NCBI GenBank assembly: GCA_903896505.1
Contig: CAITXU010000243.1
Location: forward strand, 1-53,617
Direction: 5' to 3'
Length of the DNA stretch: 53,617 nt
Origin: an uncultured Verrucomicrobiota bacterium
GTDB lineage: Bacteria; Verrucomicrobiota; Verrucomicrobiia; Limisphaerales; UBA9464
Below the pieces are notes generated by a model. That model saw only the letters and a list, made by a program, of their open reading frames with translations, made no database searches and had not been told where the DNA came from. The translations under genes were made by a program, and so were the position numbers. Of the stretch, positions 26,571 through 36,183 are shown one piece after another (within the stretch, counting starts at the first letter, position 1; each line of letters starts with the position of its first letter).

Positions 26571-27614
26571 TTAAGCCGTCGTGCCCTCCCCCGGTCGCAG
26601 TGCAGGTGCGACACGGCTTCCAAGAATTTGAATGGCGTTCAACAGTCGTTCGTGCGGCAGCGCCGCGACGTCCATCTGGAGACTGATCCGCGAAATGCCA
26701 CCTAATGCAGCACTGTGTTCGAGAATCTTTTGAGCCACCTCGACGGGACCGCCGACCAGCAACGCTCCGTGTCGGCCAATCAACGCATTGAAATGAGCGC
26801 GGGTGACCGGCGGCCATCCTCGTTCCTGGCCAACCTTGGTGAAGGCATGGGCGTAGCCGGGGAAAAACTCCTCGACCGCCTGTTCCGTGGTCTCCGCGAC
26901 ATAACCCAGGGCGTGAACACCCACCTGGAGCCGACCGGGATCATGACCGGCACGCCGGCCCGCTTCGCGATAGAGGTCCACCAAGGGACGGAAGCGGCGT
27001 GTCTCGCCGCCAATGATGGCCACCATCAGCGGTAAACCCAGCGCGCCGGCCCGGGCGAAAGATTCCGGCGTACCTCCCACTCCGACCCAGATCGGAATCG
27101 GATTCTGCATCGGTCGCGGATAGACCCCCTGGCCGTTGAGCGCAGGGCGATGCTGGCCGGACCAATGCACCGTCTCGTTCGCACGAATCTTGAGCAGCAG
27201 GTCCAGCTTCTCGGCAAAGAGGGAATCGTAATCTTCGAGATGCAGGCCAAAGAGGGGAAACGACTCAATAAACGAACCACGGCCCACCACCATTTCCGCC
27301 CGGCCTGCTGACAACAAATCCAAAGTGGCAAATTGTTGGAACACACGAACCGGATCGGCGGCGCTCAACACCGTGACGGCACTGGTTAGCCGAATCCGTG
27401 CCGTTCGAGTGGCGGCTGCGGCCAAAATGATCGGGGGCGCCGAATCCAGAAATTCCCGGCGGTGATGTTCGCCGATGCCAAAAACATCGAGGCCAACCCG
27501 GTCGGCCATCTCGATGCGCTCGACAAGCTGACGAAGCGCGGTCGCCGCGTCGCCCGCAGTGCCTGCGGCATCCTTCGTGAAAGCCGTGGCAAAGCTGTCG
27601 ATACCGACTTGCAT
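26571..27614 (-). CDS. LLM-class flavin-dependent oxidoreductase (luciferase-like)
   Basis: A 347-residue F420- or FMN-type TIM-barrel oxidoreductase; the overall pattern fits the LLM group structurally defined by Agrobacterium Atu2307. Motifs: IGEHHRREFLDSAPPIILAA, IRLTSAVTVLSAADPVRVFQ, LSAGRAEMVVGRGSF, and NPIPIWVGVGGTPESFARAG. The electron donor and substrate are unknown; relatives oxidise alkanes, sulfonates or aldehydes. Its ATG shares one base with the stop of a 34-codon ORF (TGATG), with GGGGG upstream. This coupling, together with short spacing to YtcJ, places it in the long efflux/catabolic run. Confidence 0.93.
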   Translation of the reverse strand: MQVGIDSFATAFTKDAAGTAGDAATALRQLVERIEMADRVGLDVFGIGEHHRREFLDSAPPIILAAAATRTARIRLTSAVTVLSAADPVRVFQQFATLDLLSAGRAEMVVGRGSFIESFPLFGLHLEDYDSLFAEKLDLLLKIRANETVHWSGQHRPALNGQGVYPRPMQNPIPIWVGVGGTPESFARAGALGLPLMVAIIGGETRRFRPLVDLYREAGRRAGHDPGRLQVGVHALGYVAETTEQAVEEFFPGYAHAFTKVGQERGWPPVTRAHFNALIGRHGALLVGGPVEVAQKILEHSAALGGISRISLQMDVAALPHERLLNAIQILGSRVAPALRPGEGTTA

Positions 27615-27718
27615 CAGGTGTTTCCCCCTCGGTTAGCCGCGACAGGCGGTTTCGGGGTACCCTGGAAAATTCGGTCCTTCAGCAACAGGAGAGCGTCTGT
27701 GATTTCTTGATTGGCCAT
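27614..27718 (-). CDS. Small ORF (34 residues) coupled to the LLM gene
   Basis: An ATG at 27716-27718, 15 bp after the porin gene stop, opens a 34-codon frame whose TGA overlaps the LLM start as TGATG. The product begins MANQEITDALLLLKDRIF, a likely amphipathic helix, and ends in a Pro/Gly/Asn-rich tail. There is no good Shine-Dalgarno. Evidence for being real is its exact fit between two tightly packed operon genes and the stop-start overlap. It could be a small partner protein or only a coupling leader for the oxidoreductase. I know no family for it. Confidence 0.5.
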   Translation of the reverse strand: MANQEITDALLLLKDRIFQGTPKPPVAANRGGNT

Positions 27719-27733
27719 GATGACGTATCGTGG

Positions 27734-29122
27734 TCAGAAACGGAGGGACAGCCAGCTTGAAAAATAGTTCACATCCTTGCCCGGCGGATTCTCGTGGAGA
27801 AAGGCGCCGCCGAAAAAATGGGCGTAGTTGGCGGTCCAGGTCAAATGCCGCTGAAGCCGCCATTCGACCTGGGCTGTGGCTTGTGAGCCGATGTAACGCG
27901 AGCCGCCGTTTGTCCCGTTACGCACGGGTGTTTGACTGATGTTGTACACACCGTCGTGGACACTTTCCCGCCAAAAAAAGTCGATGTCGGTGCTGAACGT
28001 GATGCTTTTTGTCGGATGCAGTTCCAGTGAGGGATGCGCATCGATGTGGTTCTGCGGTCCAATAAGCCCCGACTCGGCAAAGTAACCACCCCTCGGGAAA
28101 AGGGGATTGAAGGTTTCCAGATCTCCGTTTTTGGCACTGTGATCGCCACTGGTCACATCGGCCTTCAGGCCGGTCCGTGGCGACCAGGGTGCCTGGACGA
28201 AGGTGTATCCGATGTCGGTGGCGGCCGTCCATGCCATGATGTCGTGGCTTCCGAAGGTTCCGAATTGCCCGACGAATTCGTGGTTCCAGTCCCAATTCGC
28301 GCGCCTCCCCCAGAGCCGGGTACCCACGGAATGTCTCCGCTCGGCAGCGGTGCCCTGAGCAAAAGTCGCCAATTTCCGATCGATGCCAAGGTAGTAAAAG
28401 TCCACCTTGCCGCCCGGCACCGGGGAAAAGGGCGCGACTCCGTAAAAGCCCCAGAATTTTGTTCCGGGGTCCGGATCGTCATTGAACACACCTGTCTTGA
28501 GTCGAACGGGGCGCGTGGCAAATGCATCCAGTTGCCAACCCTCCAATAGCCAGGTGGCGCGAATGCCATCAAACGTCCGGCGAAGGTTGGGTGAATCGCG
28601 TATCGATACCAGGCGCTGGGATCCAAAGGCCAGCTCCTGTCGACCGGGCCGAATGGTCAGTGTGTTGGAACCGCCGACTGGAATCCGCACATCCGCGAAC
28701 AACTGGTGAACGTCAAACGCGTCGCGGTCCGTGGGACGGGGACCCCCATTGCGTCCGTTCTCGAGGCCGCTTTGAAACTCGGTGAAGAGTCGGAAATGGT
28801 CAGCCGCATGGGCGTCTCCACTCAAAAGGAACCGCTGCAGCAGGTATCCATTGTCATCCTGAACACCCTTTCCCCAGTTTGAATTGTCAAAGTATTCATA
28901 TCGTTCGCGGAGTTCGCCAGCGAGGGTCAGCCAGGACGAACCATCGCCCGTCAGAGGAATAAACTTCAGGGAATAGGGAAACTGGGTGCGTGAGGATGAA
29001 TCGCGTAGCGAAGACCAGTCCTCGTCCTGGCGCGAAAGTTTGAAGGTCGGCAACTCTTCCGCGGACATCTGCAGGGACCAGAAAGCGAGTATGGCCGCGA
29101 AGACAAAGGGTGACTTACGCAT
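27734..29122 (-). CDS. Alginate-export-family (AlgE-like) outer-membrane porin
   Basis: A 462-residue outer-membrane barrel: signal peptide of about 23 residues ending SAEE, then a region matching the alginate_exp domain (LAGELRERYEYFDNSNWG, FLLSGDAHAADHFRLFTEFQ, VRIPVGGSNTLTIRPGRQEL) and a last strand ending SSWLSLRF. Despite the name, such proteins in non-alginate producers serve as uptake or efflux porins for diverse organic compounds. AAGGAG lies 7 nt before the ATG at 29122. The start overlaps the end of the DUF1275 gene by 8 bp, so translation is probably coupled. Confidence 0.9.
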   Translation of the reverse strand: MRKSPFVFAAILAFWSLQMSAEELPTFKLSRQDEDWSSLRDSSSRTQFPYSLKFIPLTGDGSSWLTLAGELRERYEYFDNSNWGKGVQDDNGYLLQRFLLSGDAHAADHFRLFTEFQSGLENGRNGGPRPTDRDAFDVHQLFADVRIPVGGSNTLTIRPGRQELAFGSQRLVSIRDSPNLRRTFDGIRATWLLEGWQLDAFATRPVRLKTGVFNDDPDPGTKFWGFYGVAPFSPVPGGKVDFYYLGIDRKLATFAQGTAAERRHSVGTRLWGRRANWDWNHEFVGQFGTFGSHDIMAWTAATDIGYTFVQAPWSPRTGLKADVTSGDHSAKNGDLETFNPLFPRGGYFAESGLIGPQNHIDAHPSLELHPTKSITFSTDIDFFWRESVHDGVYNISQTPVRNGTNGGSRYIGSQATAQVEWRLQRHLTWTANYAHFFGGAFLHENPPGKDVNYFSSWLSLRF

Positions 29123-29909
29123 TCCCAACTCCTTTAGGCTTTGGTTTGTAGGCCGCATAGGCCGCTAGCGAACCGACGGCCAACATCGGTACAGTCGGCG
29201 ACCACATCCTCAGGAAGGATGCCGAAAACGCTCCGAGCGCCGCGCCGATGAGAAAGCCAGCCAGGACAATGGCCGTGCGGCGGAAGCGCAGGCGGGTGTC
29301 TGGAGTTTTTAATCCCCGGAGCAGAGCCAATCCGTCGAGGGTGAATTGCGTGGTATTGCCGGTCATCATGGTCGTGGGCAGGTAGGTTTTGAGGCCCTCG
29401 CGCATCAAGGCGTTCTGAATACCCATGGCACCGACCGCCGGCGTGGCGATGGCGAACAGTGAGAACGAGGACAAGGGCTGATGAATGTCGTTCAGAGCCA
29501 GACCGGTGATCAGAAACGCACCCAGCAACACGGTTTCCGCGAAAAGCAACAACGGCACCACCGACATTATCTTCTGATGGCCCTCCGCAGGAGTGGAAGT
29601 GGCATCCTTCCGCTTTTCCCACTCCCCATCCGAAGGACGCCGATTTGCCCAGGTTGCCAGTGCCGAACTGGCGGTGACCGCCACCATGAATACCGCCAGC
29701 AATGCCAACCGGACCCAAACGCCGCCGTCGATTCGGCCCGCCACCGCCGCGCCCGCGAGTACTAGATTTCCGGTCACGTGAGATGTAAAAATACCCGCCA
29801 AGAGAATGAATCCCGCGGTATCCACAAATCCCGAAACCGCGCTGAGGATGAAGCTTGCCGGGCCCTCAGGGAGAGAGGTCGGGGCAGGTTTGACTTGATT
29901 CGGTTCCAT
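29115..29909 (-). CDS. YoaK/DUF1275 family membrane protein
   Basis: A 264-residue inner-membrane protein with about six hydrophobic segments. The family signature near the N-terminus, SGFVDTAGFILLAGIFTSHVTGN, is partly visible as GFVDTAGFILL and TSHVTGNLVL, and TMMTGNTTQFTLD is a second internal copy of the TGN motif, suggesting an inverted or tandem repeat architecture. A hydrophilic loop lies at about 88-110. Function is not established for the family; transport has been proposed. It follows DoxX by 6 bp and overlaps the porin gene. Confidence 0.9.
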   Translation of the reverse strand: MEPNQVKPAPTSLPEGPASFILSAVSGFVDTAGFILLAGIFTSHVTGNLVLAGAAVAGRIDGGVWVRLALLAVFMVAVTASSALATWANRRPSDGEWEKRKDATSTPAEGHQKIMSVVPLLLFAETVLLGAFLITGLALNDIHQPLSSFSLFAIATPAVGAMGIQNALMREGLKTYLPTTMMTGNTTQFTLDGLALLRGLKTPDTRLRFRRTAIVLAGFLIGAALGAFSASFLRMWSPTVPMLAVGSLAAYAAYKPKPKGVGNA

Positions 29910-29915
29910 GGCAGC

Positions 29916-30371
29916 TCAACCAAAAAAAGCAAGGTCCAGGGACCATGAACCTGGACCGAGTGCCAGGACGCCGAGGACCAACAACAAATAGAGGAGTGCC
30001 ATCTGGTTCGACTTTTTCAAGACGATGTTGGTGTAAACGGCACCCAATAACGTCCCAAGAACCAGGAGCGCGGCGGCCCGGGTGCCCAGTCCAACGACCA
30101 TGAATCCCCCGCCCACGAGCTGGGCCGCAGTGGCAAACCAAGCGTTGACCACGGGAAGTGGAAAACCGGCCGCCTGGATTTCCTCGACAAACGGCCAATC
30201 CGGACGGTGACCTTTCCGCCATTCAAGCCCTTCGACGAGTTTATGAATTCCGTGATATTTGACCAGGAGCAATCCGGTACACGTATGCAATACTTGCGCG
30301 GCGACGAGAGGAGACACCCACGGTTGAGGTCCCAAAACTCGGACCAGCATGCTGGCGGGGTCCAGTGTCAT
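29916..30371 (-). CDS. DoxX-family membrane protein
   Basis: A 151-residue protein with four predicted membrane helices. The loop after helix 1 holds KYHGIHKLVEGLEW, where DoxX proteins carry a conserved HGxxK pattern, and later helices include QLVGGGFMVVGLGTRAAALL. DoxX proteins are associated with respiratory or redox stress membrane complexes. The ATG at 30371 is 4 bp past the stop of the outer-membrane efflux gene; an upstream in-frame start at 30419 would overlap that gene by 44 bp and looks less likely. Confidence 0.85.
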   Translation of the reverse strand: MTLDPASMLVRVLGPQPWVSPLVAAQVLHTCTGLLLVKYHGIHKLVEGLEWRKGHRPDWPFVEEIQAAGFPLPVVNAWFATAAQLVGGGFMVVGLGTRAAALLVLGTLLGAVYTNIVLKKSNQMALLYLLLVLGVLALGPGSWSLDLAFFG

Positions 30372-30375
30372 ATCC

Positions 30376-31791
30376 CTATTCTTGTTTCCATCCACCCCCG
30401 AGCGCCTTGAAAAGAGCAATCAGGTCGGTGGCGGTCTCCGTCTGGCTGGAAGCCAGCGCCGCCTCCGCTTGCAACTTCACTCGCTCGGCATCCAGTACTT
30501 CCAGAAAGTTGGCTGTACCCTGGTCAAACCTCTGACGTGCCAACGCGGCGGCCCGATCGCTGGCCTTGAACGCTCCGGCCAGCAAATCCCGGCGCTCTTG
30601 TTCACGTCCATAATTCGTCAGAGCATTCTCCGTATCTTCGAGTGCCAGCAACACGGTCTGCCGGTAGGTTTCGATTTGTGATTCGGCGCGTGCACCTGCC
30701 GCCTTCACCAGTTGATACCGGCGCGGGCTATCCAGGAAGGCCCAGCTGATATTTGGGCCCAAGCTGAAGTGTTGCGCGCCTTCCCGGCCAAGTCCTCCAA
30801 CGGTTGAAGCGCTCAATCCGATGGTGCCTCCCACGGTGAAGCGCGGAAATAGGTCGGCCGTCGCCACGCCGATACGAGCGGTCGCCGCTGCCAATCGACG
30901 TTCGGCCGCCCGGATATCGGGGCGACGACGCAACAGGGCTGCTGGGTCCCCAAGGGAAACCGATGGCAACTCGCCGGGCAACGGGCTCAGTGCGAGTTGC
31001 TGAGTGAGGCCTTCCGGCGGCCGCCCGGTCAGTACAGCCAGTCGATGTTCGTTCCTGCTGATGGCTCCTTCCAACTGAGGAATACCCGCCCGGGTCGTAT
31101 TGAGTTGAGCCTGCGCCCGTGCCACATCCAAATCGGTACCCCGACCGCCTTCCAGGAGCTTGACGGTGAGGTCGAGCGTCGCCTTTTGGTTTTCCGCGTT
31201 GCGTTGAGCCACTCGGAGTTCATTCACCAACCCCCGGAGTTCCAGATAGGTGCGAGCCGTCTCAGCGGTGACCGACACCAGCAGATCATCCCGGACGGCC
31301 TCCACCGATGCGAGGTCCGCCCTCGTCGCCTCCACATTCCGCCGAACACGGCCAAAGAGGTCCAACTCCCACGTGGCATCGAAACTGGCATCGTAGACGT
31401 CGTAGTTCCGCGCCCCATTGGGAGGAACAACACTTCGGGTCGTTCGCACCCGACTGTAGCCCCCCTCGGCCGTCACGATGGGCGCGAAGTCGTAGTACGT
31501 GACGCCATGCTCAGCGCGTGCGGCTTTGATCGAGGCGATGGCGGATTTCACATCGCGATTGTTCGTGATGGCAAGGCCGACGAGTTGATTGAGTTGCTCA
31601 TCGTTGAAACGAGCCCACCACGTTTGTAATGAGGACTCGTTGGTTGAAAGGACAGACGTTCCTTCCGCCGTGGATTGAAACTGTCCGGGTGCCGACACCT
31701 GTGGCACTTTGTAGTCTGGTCCGACTGCGCAGCCGACCAACGAGAGGACCGCTACAGCTACGAAAAAACGGATGGAGAAATAGTCTTTCAT
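30376..31791 (-). CDS. Efflux outer-membrane lipoprotein (NodT/OprM family)
   Basis: The TolC-like exit duct of the RND pump. 471 residues with lipoprotein signal ending LVGC (Cys 21), followed by the family start AVGPDYKVPQV. Two OEP repeats are visible, with the typical DLFGRVRRNVEATRADLAS and later RPDIRAAERRLAAATARIGV plus ALEDTENALTNYGREQERR. It overlaps the RND gene by 4 bp (ATGA). The family exports drugs, dyes and aromatic compounds. The Cys lipid anchor places it in the outer membrane. Confidence 0.96.
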   Translation of the reverse strand: MKDYFSIRFFVAVAVLSLVGCAVGPDYKVPQVSAPGQFQSTAEGTSVLSTNESSLQTWWARFNDEQLNQLVGLAITNNRDVKSAIASIKAARAEHGVTYYDFAPIVTAEGGYSRVRTTRSVVPPNGARNYDVYDASFDATWELDLFGRVRRNVEATRADLASVEAVRDDLLVSVTAETARTYLELRGLVNELRVAQRNAENQKATLDLTVKLLEGGRGTDLDVARAQAQLNTTRAGIPQLEGAISRNEHRLAVLTGRPPEGLTQQLALSPLPGELPSVSLGDPAALLRRRPDIRAAERRLAAATARIGVATADLFPRFTVGGTIGLSASTVGGLGREGAQHFSLGPNISWAFLDSPRRYQLVKAAGARAESQIETYRQTVLLALEDTENALTNYGREQERRDLLAGAFKASDRAAALARQRFDQGTANFLEVLDAERVKLQAEAALASSQTETATDLIALFKALGGGWKQE

Positions 31792-34700
31792 TTTGCCCGA
31801 GATGTTGTCTGGGGAATGGGTGTTACCCGTCGACCCAATCGCTCAGTTAGCCCGCGAATGACGATATAAAACACGGGCGTCAGAATGAGGCCAAACAGGG
31901 TGACCCCAATCATGCCGTAAAAGACAGCCGTTCCGATGGCCCGTCGCATTTCAGCCCCGGCTCCGATGGCCCGGACCAGCGGCAAGACCCCGAGGATGAA
32001 CGCGAAACTCGTCATCAAGATGGGGCGTAGCCGCAACCGACAGGCTTCCACAGCTGCCTCCGTGATGCCCTTGCCTTCCTTTTCCAGCTGACGGGCAAAT
32101 TCGACAATGAGGATGGCGTTTTTCGCGGAAAGTCCGACGAGGACGATCAGTCCAATCTGAGTAAAGATATTATTGTCCATCCGATTCCACCATACGCCCG
32201 CCAATGCACTCAGAAGGCACATGGGCACGATCAGAACAATGGCCAGGGGCAGGCTCCAGCTTTCGTACTGCGCCGCCAGGGTCAGAAATACGAGAAGAAC
32301 GCAAAGCGGGAAGATGTAAATCAGGGTATTCCCGGCCAGTTGCTCCTGTAACGTGAGCTCAGTCCATTCGAAGCCCATGCCGGGGAGCGCCTCCTTGGTG
32401 AACAGTCCTTTGGCTATTTCGATGGCCTGCCCGCTGCTCGTACCAGGAAGTGGAATGCCGTTGAGGTCGGCCGCCGGGAACATGTTGTAGCGGGTCACGG
32501 CATCCGGGCCGGCGGTCTCCTGAATCGTCAGGAGAGTACCCAGTGGAATCATCTCACCCGCGCTATTCCGGCAGCGCAATTTGCGGATGTCCTCCGGTTT
32601 GGCGCGAAATGGGCCGTCGGCCTGGGCGGTCACCTGGTAAGTCCGACCGAATCGATTAAAGTCGTTGACGTACAAACTTCCGAGGCAGATTTGCAGGGTG
32701 TCATACACGTCGCTCAAGGCCACTCCCATGCTTTTGGCCTTGGTGCGGTCGACGTCGATTTGCAACTGCGGAACCCGGGTCGTGAAGGTGGTGAATGCGG
32801 TGGCCAGACCCGGTGTTTGGAGGCCGTCGGTCATCATGCGAAAAGCCGTGCCGGCCAGCGGTTGCAGTCCCAGGGAGGTTCGATCCTGCACCATCATCTT
32901 AAAGCCGCCGGAATTTCCGAGACCATTGACGGGAGGAGGAGGCAATACCAGGACACGGGCATCGCGAATTCCCGCCACTCTACCGTAAATCTGGCCCATG
33001 ATGGCGTCCGCACTTTTGGCGGGATTGCCTTTTCGGTCAGCAAACTCATCGAGCGAAATATACATGGCTCCGGCGTTGGGCAGGTTGGCTCCAATGAGAG
33101 GATTGAACCCCGGAAATTCGACCGTCGCATTGACCCCGGGGACTTCGCGCGACAGGCGTCCGGCCTCTTCAATCACCTTCTGGGTTCGCTCCAGACTGGC
33201 TCCTTCCGGGAGTTGCGCGAAACAGAGCAAATAACCTTTGTCCTGGGTGGGAATGAAGCCCGAGGGTACTTGTTGGAAGAGGTAGCCGGTCGCCAGCAGG
33301 AGGACGCCGTAAATAAGCAGGACAAATGCTGCTCCCCGACAACACCAGGCAACGATCCGGGCATAGGCTTCGGTTGCCGCATCAAAACCCCGGTTGAACG
33401 ATTTGAAGAGCCAACCGAGCACGGTACGGATAAAGCGGGTCAGGACATCCGGCTTTTCCTCATGACCTTTCAAGAGCAGGGCGCTGAGGGCGGGAGAAAG
33501 CGTCAGCGAATTAAAGGCGCTCAACACGGTGGAAACCGCAATCGTCAGCGCGAACTGTCGATAGAACTGACCGGTGATGCCGCTGACAAACGCGGTCGGA
33601 ATAAAGACCGCGCAAAGCACCAGTGCGACCGCGATGACAGGACCGCTGACCTCGCGCATGGCTTTTTGCGTGGCATCAAAGGGCGACAAACCGAGGGCCA
33701 TATTTCGCTCCACATTCTCAACCACCACAATCGCATCATCCACCACGATGCCGATGGCGAGGACGAGCCCAAATAGTGAAAGGTTATTGAGCGAAAACCC
33801 GAGGAGATGCATGACGGCGAGAGTGCCAATCAGAGACACCGGCACTGCCAGCAAGGGAATGATCGAAGCCCTCCACGTTTGCAGAAACAGCAACACCACC
33901 AGGACCACCAGGAAGACCGCCTCAAAGAGCGTGTGGATCACCGCGTCGATCGATTCGCTCGCGAAAACCGTGGTGTCATAGACAATCTTGAAGTCGACCC
34001 CCTTCGGAAACGGAAGGTCACGCTTCAGTTGCTCCATCTTCTCCCGAACCAAACGCGAGGTCTCGATGGCGTTCGACCCTGGGAGTTGAAAGATAACCAG
34101 GGCTGCTGCGGCTTTGCCGCTCAAGCGCGAGGCCAGGGAATAGTCCCGCGCCGCCAGTTCCACCCGGGCGACATCCTTGACCCGGGTGATCTCGCCCTCG
34201 GGTCCTTGCTTGACGATAATGTTTGCGAACTGCTCCTCGTCCAGAAGTCGTCCTTGCGTGTTGACGGTGAGTTGGAAATCCGCCACACCTGCGGCCATGG
34301 GCGGTTGCCCGATGACACCCGCGGCCGCCTGGATGTTTTGCTCGCGCACGGCTGCAACGACATCGGCAGCGGTGATTCCCAAGGATGTGAGCTTGTCGGG
34401 CTCAAGCCATAGGCGCATCGAGTAGTCCCGGGCTCCGAAAACGGTCACATCGCCGACACCCGGAACGCGAGCCAGCTGGTCCTTGATTTGCAGGAAGGCG
34501 TAGTTGCCGACATAGAGCTCATCGTGGGAGTCGTCTGGCGAAAGCAGATGGACAACCATTGTGAGATCGGACGATTTCTTGGTGACGGTCACCCCGAGAC
34601 GACGCACCTCTTCAGGGAGTTTGGGTGAGGCCAGGTTCACCCGGTTCTGCACCAGCACCTGGGCTTTGTTCAAATCCGTGCCCAATCGAAAAGTGATCGT

Positions 34701-34976
34701 GAGGGACATCACGCCATCGGATGTGCTCACGCTGCTCATGTAGAGCATGTCCTCCACGCCGTTGACCTCCTGCTCGATCGGGGTGGCGACCGTTTCGCTC
34801 AAAACCTTGGGGCTTGCTCCCGGATAGGCAGCCCGGACGACCACTGTCGGTGGCACCACATCGGGATATTGGGCGACCGGCAATTGCTGCAATGCCAGGA
34901 ACCCCACCAACACCGTGATGATCGACAGGACGGCAGCGAAAATGGGCCGCCGGATAAAGAATTGTGGAAAGTTCAC
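31788..34976 (-). CDS. RND multidrug efflux permease (HAE1/AcrB-like)
   Basis: A proton-driven trimeric exporter, 1062 residues, typical of AcrB (1049). Start MNFPQFFIRRPIFAAVLSI is the family pattern. The proton-relay pair of Asp residues is in VLAIGIVVDDAIVVVENVER (helix 4), and helix 10-11 motifs include AQYESWSLPLAIVLIVPM and GLIVLVGLSAKNAILIVEFA. GTG start at 34976, overlapping the adaptor stop by 4 bp. Together with the adaptor and outer-membrane gene it makes a complete tripartite pump; substrates are unknown but the context suggests organic or redox-active compounds. Confidence 0.97.
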   Translation of the reverse strand: MNFPQFFIRRPIFAAVLSIITVLVGFLALQQLPVAQYPDVVPPTVVVRAAYPGASPKVLSETVATPIEQEVNGVEDMLYMSSVSTSDGVMSLTITFRLGTDLNKAQVLVQNRVNLASPKLPEEVRRLGVTVTKKSSDLTMVVHLLSPDDSHDELYVGNYAFLQIKDQLARVPGVGDVTVFGARDYSMRLWLEPDKLTSLGITAADVVAAVREQNIQAAAGVIGQPPMAAGVADFQLTVNTQGRLLDEEQFANIIVKQGPEGEITRVKDVARVELAARDYSLASRLSGKAAAALVIFQLPGSNAIETSRLVREKMEQLKRDLPFPKGVDFKIVYDTTVFASESIDAVIHTLFEAVFLVVLVVLLFLQTWRASIIPLLAVPVSLIGTLAVMHLLGFSLNNLSLFGLVLAIGIVVDDAIVVVENVERNMALGLSPFDATQKAMREVSGPVIAVALVLCAVFIPTAFVSGITGQFYRQFALTIAVSTVLSAFNSLTLSPALSALLLKGHEEKPDVLTRFIRTVLGWLFKSFNRGFDAATEAYARIVAWCCRGAAFVLLIYGVLLLATGYLFQQVPSGFIPTQDKGYLLCFAQLPEGASLERTQKVIEEAGRLSREVPGVNATVEFPGFNPLIGANLPNAGAMYISLDEFADRKGNPAKSADAIMGQIYGRVAGIRDARVLVLPPPPVNGLGNSGGFKMMVQDRTSLGLQPLAGTAFRMMTDGLQTPGLATAFTTFTTRVPQLQIDVDRTKAKSMGVALSDVYDTLQICLGSLYVNDFNRFGRTYQVTAQADGPFRAKPEDIRKLRCRNSAGEMIPLGTLLTIQETAGPDAVTRYNMFPAADLNGIPLPGTSSGQAIEIAKGLFTKEALPGMGFEWTELTLQEQLAGNTLIYIFPLCVLLVFLTLAAQYESWSLPLAIVLIVPMCLLSALAGVWWNRMDNNIFTQIGLIVLVGLSAKNAILIVEFARQLEKEGKGITEAAVEACRLRLRPILMTSFAFILGVLPLVRAIGAGAEMRRAIGTAVFYGMIGVTLFGLILTPVFYIVIRGLTERLGRRVTPIPQTTSRAK

Positions 34977-36157
34977 GGTGAGGCCTTGGAAATGTTCGAA
35001 GCTGAAGGAGGAGCGGGCTTAACCGGAGCGCCTGGACGAACATTGATAATACCCTCGGTAATGACGACTTCTCCCGCCTTCAACCCTTCGGTGACCACTC
35101 TCAATCCATCGATCTCCGCACCCAGTTTGACGGGCCGCATTTGGGCGGTGGAATCGGCACCGACCACATAAACGAACCGAAGCGCCTGGTCCGCAGCGAG
35201 GGCTCGACCCGGAATCAATACCGCTTTGTATTTGCCACTCCCGGGAACGCGGAGACGGACAAACATGCCCGGTGACATCAATTCTCCGCTATTGGCAAAG
35301 ACTCCGCGCGCCGTGACCGTGCCACTGCTCGCGTTAATGCGATTCTCGACAAAATCGATCTCGCCCGGATGTGGGAAGCCCTGCTCATCGCCAAGGGCCA
35401 GTTCGCACGGGATACGCGAGGTGATGGCGCTGGCCCGCTGACCCATCGCGGCCAGTCGTCGATACTTCAGCGAAGCCCGTTCATCGACCGCGACGTACGC
35501 GTAGATCGGGTCCTGAGAAACGACCGTGGTCAGGAGGGTTGTCCCGGCTGTACCGCCCACGATGAGGTTACCGGGGGTGACCAAGGCGCGGCCGACCCGC
35601 CCCGAGATGGGCGACCGTACTTCTGTGAATTCCAGATTTAATCGTGCGCTGGCAACCCGGGCTTCGGCTCCCTGAACAGCGCTCCGCGCCTGAGCTGCAG
35701 TTTTCACCCGGGTATCGAAGTCTTCCTGTGAAATGGCGTGCGTCTCGATCAGTTTCCGCGCTCGTTCGGCATCGGCTTGGGCCAAATCCGCCTTGGTCTG
35801 GGATTGATCCTTGTCGGCCACCAGAGCGTCGAAATCGGCTTGGTATGGCCGCTTGTCGATGGTGAAAAGGAGGTCACCGGCTTTGACCATTTTGCCCTCT
35901 TCGAAATGGACCTTGTCCAAATATCCGCTGACTCGAGCCCGGATTTCGACGCTCTCCTTGGCATCCAGTCGTCCGGTGTATTCATCCCATTCCACCACTT
36001 CCTTTTCGATGGCGGCGACCACAGTCACCTGCGGAGCCTGGCCCGCGGGCGGTGGGCCACCCGCAGGGGGCCTGCATCCGGCAGGGACACCCGCCAGGAT
36101 GAGCAGCAAAAGGAGCCGCAGCGGGGCGTTAGGTTTTTGGGAATTCGGCATGGCCAT
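34973..36157 (-). CDS. RND efflux periplasmic adaptor (MFP/AcrA-like lipoprotein)
   Basis: A 394-residue membrane-fusion protein. Lipobox near the N-terminus, VPAGCRPPAGG, makes it a lipoprotein. Order of parts: EWDEYTGRLDAKESVEIRAR (lipoyl half), an alpha-hairpin (about 105-160), the second lipoyl half (NLEFTEVRSPISGRVGRALV), a beta-barrel and membrane-proximal domain, and a Pro-rich end. It is the first gene of the pump and lies 26 bp after a broken flavin monooxygenase gene. A second ATG 6 bp downstream at 36151 is equally possible. Confidence 0.95.
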   Translation of the reverse strand: MAMPNSQKPNAPLRLLLLLILAGVPAGCRPPAGGPPPAGQAPQVTVVAAIEKEVVEWDEYTGRLDAKESVEIRARVSGYLDKVHFEEGKMVKAGDLLFTIDKRPYQADFDALVADKDQSQTKADLAQADAERARKLIETHAISQEDFDTRVKTAAQARSAVQGAEARVASARLNLEFTEVRSPISGRVGRALVTPGNLIVGGTAGTTLLTTVVSQDPIYAYVAVDERASLKYRRLAAMGQRASAITSRIPCELALGDEQGFPHPGEIDFVENRINASSGTVTARGVFANSGELMSPGMFVRLRVPGSGKYKAVLIPGRALAADQALRFVYVVGADSTAQMRPVKLGAEIDGLRVVTEGLKAGEVVITEGIINVRPGAPVKPAPPSASNISKASP

Positions 36158-36183
36158 TGCGTTTAAGGTTGCTTCAGGGAGAT

